Positions 15,090 to 19,787 of a stretch of 19,787 bases of DNA are shown here, piece after piece. Numbering within the stretch: position 1 is the stretch's first letter; each line of letters begins with the position of its first letter. Position numbers and translations under genes: made by a program. This DNA is from Acidobacteriota bacterium (GTDB lineage: Bacteria > Acidobacteriota > Blastocatellia > Pyrinomonadales > Pyrinomonadaceae), in the NCBI GenBank assembly GCA_029777145.1, contig JAKOSS010000005.1:1-19787 (forward strand), written 5' to 3'. Below the pieces are notes generated by a model that was not told the origin of the DNA, searched no databases, and saw nothing but the letters and a program-made list of their open reading frames with translations.

Positions 15090-15784
15090 TTGTAAATCTC
15101 TTAAGCGGCGAAGCATTGGCTGAGACGTTTCGCGAAGCCGGATTGCCGGGCGAACTCATCGTCTTCAACGAGTGTCTGAGCGACGGTCCGGTCCAATTCG
15201 ACACGCTCGAAGAATTTTGGGACGGCCGGGCTGAATTCCTCGAGCAGGAATTCGGCGAGGACCAGCGCTCGTATGTCCTCAAGGTCGTGGCTGAACTGAA
15301 GCGATTTGAATTCCTGGCGGCGACGGACGAACTCGTTCTCTGGTTCGGAAACGACTTGTTCTGTCAGGCGAATATGTGGTTTGCCTCGACGCTTTTCGCC
15401 AACGAGGGAATGCGCGTCTCGCGCGTGTTTCCGAAAGGGATCGACTTCGGCCATGAATCCGCGGCTGAACTCGAACAAGCTTTCGAGTCCCGCGTCGAGA
15501 TGCCTCCGTCCGACGTCGATCGGTGCGTCAATCTTTGGCTGGCGTTCAGCACCGGAGACAATGAGACGCTGATCGAGTTGGGCCGGACCAATTCACCGGC
15601 GTTCCGGATGCTTGAGGAATGCTGCGTCGCGGCTGCCGAACGCGAAACGCGTCCGCAGGAACTGATCGATCGGCTGACGAAGGAGTACGACGGCGATTTC
15701 AAACAGATCTTTCGCGAATTCTTGAAGCGGGAGCCGATCTACGGCTATGGCGACTCTCAAGTCTTGAGAATGATGAAGGCGTAA
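15086..15784 (+). CDS. DUF1835-domain protein
   Basis: 232 residues, soluble. The N-terminus LLSGEALAETFREAGLPGEL, then IVFNECLSDGPV, the RAEFLEQEF segment and LVLWFGNDLFCQANMWF are the DUF1835 family pattern. No enzymatic activity is known to me for the family. There are no signal peptide or membrane segments. The gene is coupled to pgpA by the ATGA overlap. Its last codons and stop form part of the left arm of a 27-base inverted repeat shared with the convergent corA gene. Confidence 0.85.
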   Translation: MIVNLLSGEALAETFREAGLPGELIVFNECLSDGPVQFDTLEEFWDGRAEFLEQEFGEDQRSYVLKVVAELKRFEFLAATDELVLWFGNDLFCQANMWFASTLFANEGMRVSRVFPKGIDFGHESAAELEQAFESRVEMPPSDVDRCVNLWLAFSTGDNETLIELGRTNSPAFRMLEECCVAAAERETRPQELIDRLTKEYDGDFKQIFREFLKREPIYGYGDSQVLRMMKA

Positions 15785-15870
15785 GGATTAAGGATGAAAT
15801 CGAGATTGTCGTAATCCACGATCCTCATTTCGATTCCGATAGCTTCATCCTTCATCCTTACGCCTTCATC
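15772..15870. repeat. 27-bp inverted repeat built from heptamers, overlapping two convergent stop codons
   Basis: The left arm 15772-15798 and right arm 15844-15870 are reverse complements with one mismatch, separated by 45 bases. The left arm reads in heptamers AAGGCGT, AAGGATT, AAGGATG; the right arm is made of CTTCATC-type units (CTTCATC, CTTCATC, CTTACGC, CTTCATC). The left arm contains the stop of the DUF1835 gene (15782-15784); the right arm contains the stop of corA (15866-15868). A strong RNA hairpin is expected on both strands, so a bidirectional terminator or 3'-end stabiliser is likely, though no T-run follows directly. Confidence 0.93.
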
Positions 15871-16864
15871 CTTCAAAGATCCATCCTTTTTTCCAGAAGT
15901 AATAAACCAACGCGAGCGCGACGATTCCCATCACGCCGAGGGTCACGAAATATCCGTAAACCGTTTTCGTCTCGGGAATATAATCGAAATTCATCCCATA
16001 AATTCCCGCGATAAGAGACAACGGAAGCATGATCGTCGAGATCAGCGTCATGACCTTCATGACGTCGTTCGTCTTGTTCGCGATCACGCTGAAGTGAATG
16101 TCGAACAGGCCTGAGACTAGGTCGCGGTAACTTTCGGCAAGGTCCGTGATCCGCTGCAAGTGGTCCTGGACGTCGCGGAAGAACGGGAGCACCTGCTCCG
16201 GGATCTGACTGAACTCGCCGTGTGAGATCCGGTAAAGAACGTCGAGCTGGCGCGTCGAAATGCGTTTCAGACGCGCGACCGCGCGCCGGATGTCCATGAT
16301 CTCCTCGAGCATGTCCGTGTTCGATTTCCGCATCAGAAAGACGCGATCTTCGAGCGCGTTGATGTTGTTGTCGAAGTCGTCGACAACCGGCATGTAAAGG
16401 TCGACCAACTGATCGAAGATCTGATGCAGCAAATACGCCGCGCCGCGCTGGCAGTGGAACGAATTGGCGCGGATCAGCTGCTTGACCTTGTTGATGCTGC
16501 GGAATTCTTCGTGTCTGTAAGTGACGACGAAATTTCGCCCGAGATAGCCGTCGAGTTCCTTTGTCGCGAAATTCGTCGAATTCGTCTCCGATTTCACGCC
16601 GTGAAGGATAAAGAACATGTAGTTCTTGTAGGCCTCGACCTTCGGCTGGTTGCGGGTCTCGCGGCAGTCCTCGATGGTCAGATGATGGAACTTGAAGATG
16701 TCCCTCAGGATGCGCTCGGCATCGGTATGATGTTCATGTTCGGTCGAAATGAAATCGACCCAGACGAGATTATCGTGGTCTGACAGAAGATCCGGCAGGT
16801 CGTCGACAGTGAAGCCTTCTTCGATCGCGTCGGCCCCTTCGCGATAAACTATGATCTCAAGCAT
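15866..16864 (-). CDS. corA: CorA-type divalent cation (Mg2+/Co2+) transporter
   Basis: 332 residues. The C-terminus shows the family signature YGMNF (GMN at 290-292) between two membrane helices (about 270-289 and 306-325), ending in a Lys/Trp-rich cytoplasmic tail (WKKGWIFEG). The long N-terminal domain is charged and alpha/beta, as in the cytoplasmic funnel of CorA, with a helix carrying VYLMPVV-like reversed context and RRAVARLKRI. The pentamer imports Mg2+ (also Co2+, Ni2+) at the inner membrane. ATG 16864 (MLEIIVYREG) is preferred over an in-frame TTG at 16876. It is divergent from the ABC ATPase gene with 95 bases between, and convergent with the DUF1835 gene. Confidence 0.92.
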   Translation of the reverse strand: MLEIIVYREGADAIEEGFTVDDLPDLLSDHDNLVWVDFISTEHEHHTDAERILRDIFKFHHLTIEDCRETRNQPKVEAYKNYMFFILHGVKSETNSTNFATKELDGYLGRNFVVTYRHEEFRSINKVKQLIRANSFHCQRGAAYLLHQIFDQLVDLYMPVVDDFDNNINALEDRVFLMRKSNTDMLEEIMDIRRAVARLKRISTRQLDVLYRISHGEFSQIPEQVLPFFRDVQDHLQRITDLAESYRDLVSGLFDIHFSVIANKTNDVMKVMTLISTIMLPLSLIAGIYGMNFDYIPETKTVYGYFVTLGVMGIVALALVYYFWKKGWIFEG

Positions 16865-16959
16865 TCTCGAATCCAAATTGCATTTGAAATTGGCTCTAAA
16901 CTGGGAACCCGATCGGTTCGCTTCGCGTAGAAGGCAATGATAATCTTTACGTGCAAAAT

Positions 16960-17868
16960 ATGAAAGAACAATCGGTTACGCTGCGGCTCAACGGCGTCAC
17001 AAAGCGCTTCGGGGACTTCACGGCGGTCGAAGATCTCGGTTTTGAGGTTCGCTCCGGCCGCGTTTTCGGATTCCTCGGACCGAACGGAGCAGGAAAGACG
17101 ACGACGATCCGGATGATCGTCGGGATCACCGCGCCCGACGAAGGCACGATCGAGATCTTCGGACGTCCGTTCGCGACGGGCTCTCAGGACCGGATCGGCT
17201 ACCTGCCGGAAGAACGCGGACTGTACAAAAAAATGAAGGTTGCCGATCAGCTGCGGTACTTTGCCGCGCTCAAGGGCGTGGCGCGAAAGGACGCCGACCG
17301 AAAGATCGACTTCTGGCTCGAACGGATGAAGTTGGCCGAGTGGAAGAACAAGAAGACGACCGACCTTTCAAAAGGCATGTCGCAGAAGATCCAGTTCATT
17401 TCGACCGTGCTTCACGATCCGGAATTGCTGATCCTCGACGAACCGTTCTCGGGGCTCGATCCGGTCAACGTCGAGTTCATGATCGAGGTCGTTTCCGAAC
17501 TCAAGGAACGCCACAAGACGATCATCTTTTCGACGCATCTGATGGAGACCGCCGAACGGCTTTGCGACGACATCATTCTCATCGACAAGGCGCACAAAGT
17601 TTTGTCCGGAACGCTGCGCGAAGTTAAGGAGAGCTACGGTTCGAACCTGATCGCATTGCGCGCCGACGGCGCCGCCGACGTGCTCGCGGATCCGGCGTTG
17701 GTCGCGAAGGCGACGGCACATTCAGACGAAACGATCGTCGTCATGGCCGATGGGATCGACGAGCAACGGCTTCTCAAGACGCTCGTCGAGAAAGGTGCGA
17801 GAGTGACGAAATTCGAGAAGATCGAACCGAGCCTGAACGATATCTTCATCGAACAAGTGAAGGGCTGA
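16960..17868 (+). CDS. ABC-2 type exporter ATP-binding protein (NatA-like)
   Basis: 302 residues. Walker A GPNGAGKTT is at 40-48, signature LSKGM at 136-140 (Lys replaces the usual first Gly of LSGGQ), Walker B LLILDEP at 156-162 and the switch His at 193 (STHLM). Residues about 220-300 are the extra C-terminal domain (DUF4162) common in exporter ATPases of the NatA/Ccm type. It supplies ATP-driven force for the permease encoded next. ATG 16960 is preferred; GTG 16951 is in frame, and a GATAAT at 16939-16944 close upstream could be a -10 element, which would make the leader very short. Confidence 0.92.
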   Translation: MKEQSVTLRLNGVTKRFGDFTAVEDLGFEVRSGRVFGFLGPNGAGKTTTIRMIVGITAPDEGTIEIFGRPFATGSQDRIGYLPEERGLYKKMKVADQLRYFAALKGVARKDADRKIDFWLERMKLAEWKNKKTTDLSKGMSQKIQFISTVLHDPELLILDEPFSGLDPVNVEFMIEVVSELKERHKTIIFSTHLMETAERLCDDIILIDKAHKVLSGTLREVKESYGSNLIALRADGAADVLADPALVAKATAHSDETIVVMADGIDEQRLLKTLVEKGARVTKFEKIEPSLNDIFIEQVKG

Positions 17869-17912
17869 TTTTTGCAGCGCGGATTTCCGATTTCGGATGT
17901 TCGATCGCGTTT

Positions 17913-17940
17913 CTTGAATATTGAATTTTGAATCTCGATT
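17913..17940. repeat. Heptamer run, TTGAAT family, between ABC ATPase and permease
   Basis: CTTGAAT, ATTGAAT, TTTGAAT, CTCGATT in register within the 83-base spacer separating the two subunits of one exporter. TGA recurs in shifting frames, so no readthrough from the ATPase is possible. Confidence 0.75.
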
Positions 17941-17951
17941 TTGTTACGGAT

Positions 17952-19304
17952 ATGCGTAAATTCTTAGCTGTCGTCAAACATGAGTACCGAAAGATAGTCC
18001 TGCGTTGGGCTTTTCTGCTCGGAACGCTGCTGTTTCCGTTGATCGCCGCATGCTTTGCGGTCGTTCCCGCGATCATTTTCTCGATCAAGGGAGAACCGAC
18101 CCGGATCGCCGTCATCGATCGCTCCGGGAAGATCGCGCCGCGCTTGAAGGAGAACCTCTCCGGCGAACGCATGGCGGCGCGCGCCGAAAAGGCCGCCAAA
18201 GACCAGCTCAAAGACCTGAGTCCGAATCAGAAAGAAAAGCTGCAGCGCGACGCGGCACAGTTTCAGGACAGCTTCGTGATCGTCGGGTTCAACACCGAAG
18301 GCAAGACGGACGAGCAGATCCGGACGGAACTTTCTTCGCGGATCGCGGCAAAGGAACTCGACGCCTATCTGATCGTTCCCGAGAACTACTCCGATCCTGA
18401 GGCGCAATTCGATTTCTACTCGCGAAAATCGGGCGATCTGATCGTCAACGAATCGCTCAAGAACGCGCTCGATAGCGCGGTCCGGTCGCAGCGCCTCGCC
18501 GACGCCAACATCAGCGAGAAGCAACTCGACGACCTCAGCCGCGCGGTCAAATGGGATGTGAAGAAGATCGACGAAAGCGGCGCCGAAAAAGAGGATTCGG
18601 GCGGATTTCTCGCCGGCTTTGCGATCGCGTTCATGATCTATCTCAACCTCGCGATCTACGGCCAGATGGTGATGTCGGCCGTTGTCGAGGAAAAGGAAAC
18701 GCGGATCGCCGAGATCCTCTTCTCGTCGGCGCGACCGTTTCAGCTGATGATGGGCAAACTGATCGGAGTTGCCCTCGCCGGATTGACGCAGTTCGCGATC
18801 TGGGTTGTTTCGGCCGCGGTCCTGCTGGCGATCGTGGCGCCGACGATCGCGGCCTCGGGCGCCGATATTCCGCTTCCGTCGATCTCGCCGCTGGCGATCG
18901 TCTATTTCCTGATCTATTTCGTGATCGGATTCCTGCTGTACTCGTCGATCTTCGCGCTTATCGGATCGATGGTGACGACGGTCCAGGAAGGCGGCCAGTT
19001 CGCGTTCCTGCCGGTGATGCTGATGCTGACCGGGTTCTACTTCAGTTTCGCGGTGATCCGCGATTCGAATTCGACGATGTCGTTCTGGGCGTCGGTCGCG
19101 CCGTTCGTCGCGCCGATGACGATGCCCGTCCGGGTGATGCAGGAGATGCCGCCGTTCTGGCAGATCGCGCTCTCGATCGTCGTCAACGGATTGGCGATCT
19201 GCGGAATGATATGGGTGGCATCGCGCGTGTACCGCGTCGGGATGCTGATGTACGGAAAACGCGCCACGATTCCCGAGGTCTGGCGCTGGATCAGAATGCG
19301 CTGA
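17952..19304 (+). CDS. ABC-2 type exporter permease (NatB-like)
   Basis: 450 residues. The N-terminal helix (about 17-43, ending VVPAIIFSIKG) is followed by a soluble extracytoplasmic domain to about 215, then five or six membrane helices. The first of these (GFLAGFAIAFMIYLNLAIYG) is followed by VEEKETRIAEILFSS, a conserved coupling segment of NatB/ABC-2 permeases. With the preceding ATPase it forms an exporter; in Bacillus NatAB exports sodium, but the substrate here cannot be inferred. ATG 17952 starts directly on the MRKFLAVVKHEYRK segment; an earlier TTG at 17928 lies in repeat DNA and is not preferred. Spacing to the next gene is 12 bases. Confidence 0.9.
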   Translation: MRKFLAVVKHEYRKIVLRWAFLLGTLLFPLIAACFAVVPAIIFSIKGEPTRIAVIDRSGKIAPRLKENLSGERMAARAEKAAKDQLKDLSPNQKEKLQRDAAQFQDSFVIVGFNTEGKTDEQIRTELSSRIAAKELDAYLIVPENYSDPEAQFDFYSRKSGDLIVNESLKNALDSAVRSQRLADANISEKQLDDLSRAVKWDVKKIDESGAEKEDSGGFLAGFAIAFMIYLNLAIYGQMVMSAVVEEKETRIAEILFSSARPFQLMMGKLIGVALAGLTQFAIWVVSAAVLLAIVAPTIAASGADIPLPSISPLAIVYFLIYFVIGFLLYSSIFALIGSMVTTVQEGGQFAFLPVMLMLTGFYFSFAVIRDSNSTMSFWASVAPFVAPMTMPVRVMQEMPPFWQIALSIVVNGLAICGMIWVASRVYRVGMLMYGKRATIPEVWRWIRMR

Positions 19305-19316
19305 TCCGAAGAAGAT

Positions 19317-19787
19317 ATGGGCGTTGAGATCGAAAAAAAATATCGCATCGACGAGGATGCGAGGACGCGGATCGCCGGATCGCTCGCCGAGTTCGGCGCT
19401 GAATTCCGCGGCGAGGAGTTCGAGGAGAACTCGATCTACGGCGGCGGCATTCTGGATCTTGACCGCGCGGTTCTTCGGATCCGGAAAACACCGCGCCGGA
19501 CGCTCCTGACGTACAAGCGCCGGATCGCCGCCGACGGCGACGTCAAACAGCAGATCGAGTTCGAAACAGAGGTCGCGGACGCGTCGGAGATCGAACAGAT
19601 CGTCGCGCATCTCGGATTCGAGTCGCGTCTCGTTTACGAAAAACGCCGCCGGACGTGGAAATTCCGCTCAGTTGAAGTTGTCCTGGACGAACTTCCGTTC
19701 GGATCGTTCATGGAGATCGAAGGTTCGCTGACGGCGATCGGAGAAGCCGAAATGCTTCTCGAAGCTGAGGAACTCGAGGTCGTCCAC
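19317..19787 (+). CDS. CYTH-domain protein (class IV adenylate cyclase / triphosphatase-like), cut by the window edge
   Basis: 157 codons are present, open to the last base; the C-terminus is missing. The N-terminus MGVEIEKKYRI carries the ExExK signature (E4, E6, K8) of the CYTH fold, followed by paired basic/acidic strands (LRIRKTPRR, LLTYKRRI, QIEFETEV, VYEKRRRTW, VVLDELPFGSFMEIEG) that line the triphosphate tunnel. Members are class IV adenylate cyclases (CyaB), thiamine triphosphatases or inorganic triphosphatases; the EIEG near 140 and the YEKRRRTW strand favour the CyaB-like subgroup. It lies 12 bases after the permease stop, probably in the same transcription unit. Confidence 0.85.
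   Translation, partial: MGVEIEKKYRIDEDARTRIAGSLAEFGAEFRGEEFEENSIYGGGILDLDRAVLRIRKTPRRTLLTYKRRIAADGDVKQQIEFETEVADASEIEQIVAHLGFESRLVYEKRRRTWKFRSVEVVLDELPFGSFMEIEGSLTAIGEAEMLLEAEELEVVH

Noticed and set aside
16917..16944. Sigma70-like promoter (TTCGCT, 16 bases, GATAAT) for the ABC ATPase gene
   Set aside because: The -10 is good but the -35 matches only three of six positions, so I do not list it as a feature.
17964..19610. Long open frame of 548 codons on the - strand opposite the ABC permease
   Set aside because: It is antisense to a well-supported membrane protein, its translation is a run of Asp/Arg/His-rich low-complexity sequence, and it extends into the CYTH gene. It arises from GC-rich codon bias of the true strand.

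Overview
The window looks like chromosomal DNA of a Gram-negative, GC-rich environmental bacterium. An Acidobacteriota member of the Blastocatellia/Pyrinomonadaceae type is my best inference. The basis is gene content: a four-helix-bundle S23-like protein, a split AtuA, a stand-alone B12-binding mutase domain, a TMTC-like membrane protein with TPRs, M28 peptidase, and many secreted proteins of unknown function. This assignment is not proven by any marker gene. I see no rRNA, tRNA, CRISPR array, transposase, integrase or phage gene.

Layout. At 1-268 is the end of a formylglycine-generating-enzyme (SUMF1-like) protein, followed by a perfect 7-bp tandem array. At 460-3091 there is a + strand run: four-helix-bundle protein, AGMO-like sterol desaturase/fatty acid hydroxylase, secreted RsiV/DUF3298-like protein, B12-binding mutase subunit, and a tiny secreted basic Trp-rich repeat protein. 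At 3305-10237 is an acyl-CoA-flavoured region: AtuA N-terminal domain; a convergent secreted LolA-like protein; then NUDIX hydrolase, DUF1648 membrane protein and detached AtuA C-terminal domain (overlapping genes); then M28 carboxypeptidase and enoyl-CoA hydratase. At 10385-13606 are a secreted protein and, on the - strand, a TMTC-like glycosyltransferase-fold TPR protein and a short, catalytically altered crotonase. At 13612-15784 are inorganic pyrophosphatase, PgpA and a DUF1835 protein. At 15866-19787 are a CorA transporter (-), an ABC-2 exporter pair (ATPase plus NatB-like permease) and the start of a CYTH-domain protein cut by the window edge.

How the genes fit together. The B12-binding subunit, both AtuA pieces and two crotonases suggest branched-chain or terpenoid acyl-CoA breakdown, but the carboxylase, dehydrogenase and large mutase subunit are not in this window. 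The remaining genes are membrane, lipid and housekeeping functions with no obvious shared pathway.

The most unusual signal is non-coding. Most of the longer spacers contain low-complexity DNA with a strict 7-bp period, built from at least six different heptamer words. Two other spacers carry copies of a second element with a 9-bp period. A 27-bp near-perfect inverted repeat made of heptamers overlaps the stop codons of two convergent genes. There is no gene-free stretch longer than 300 bases; the longest spacer is 14257-14540 and is almost wholly heptamer repeat.
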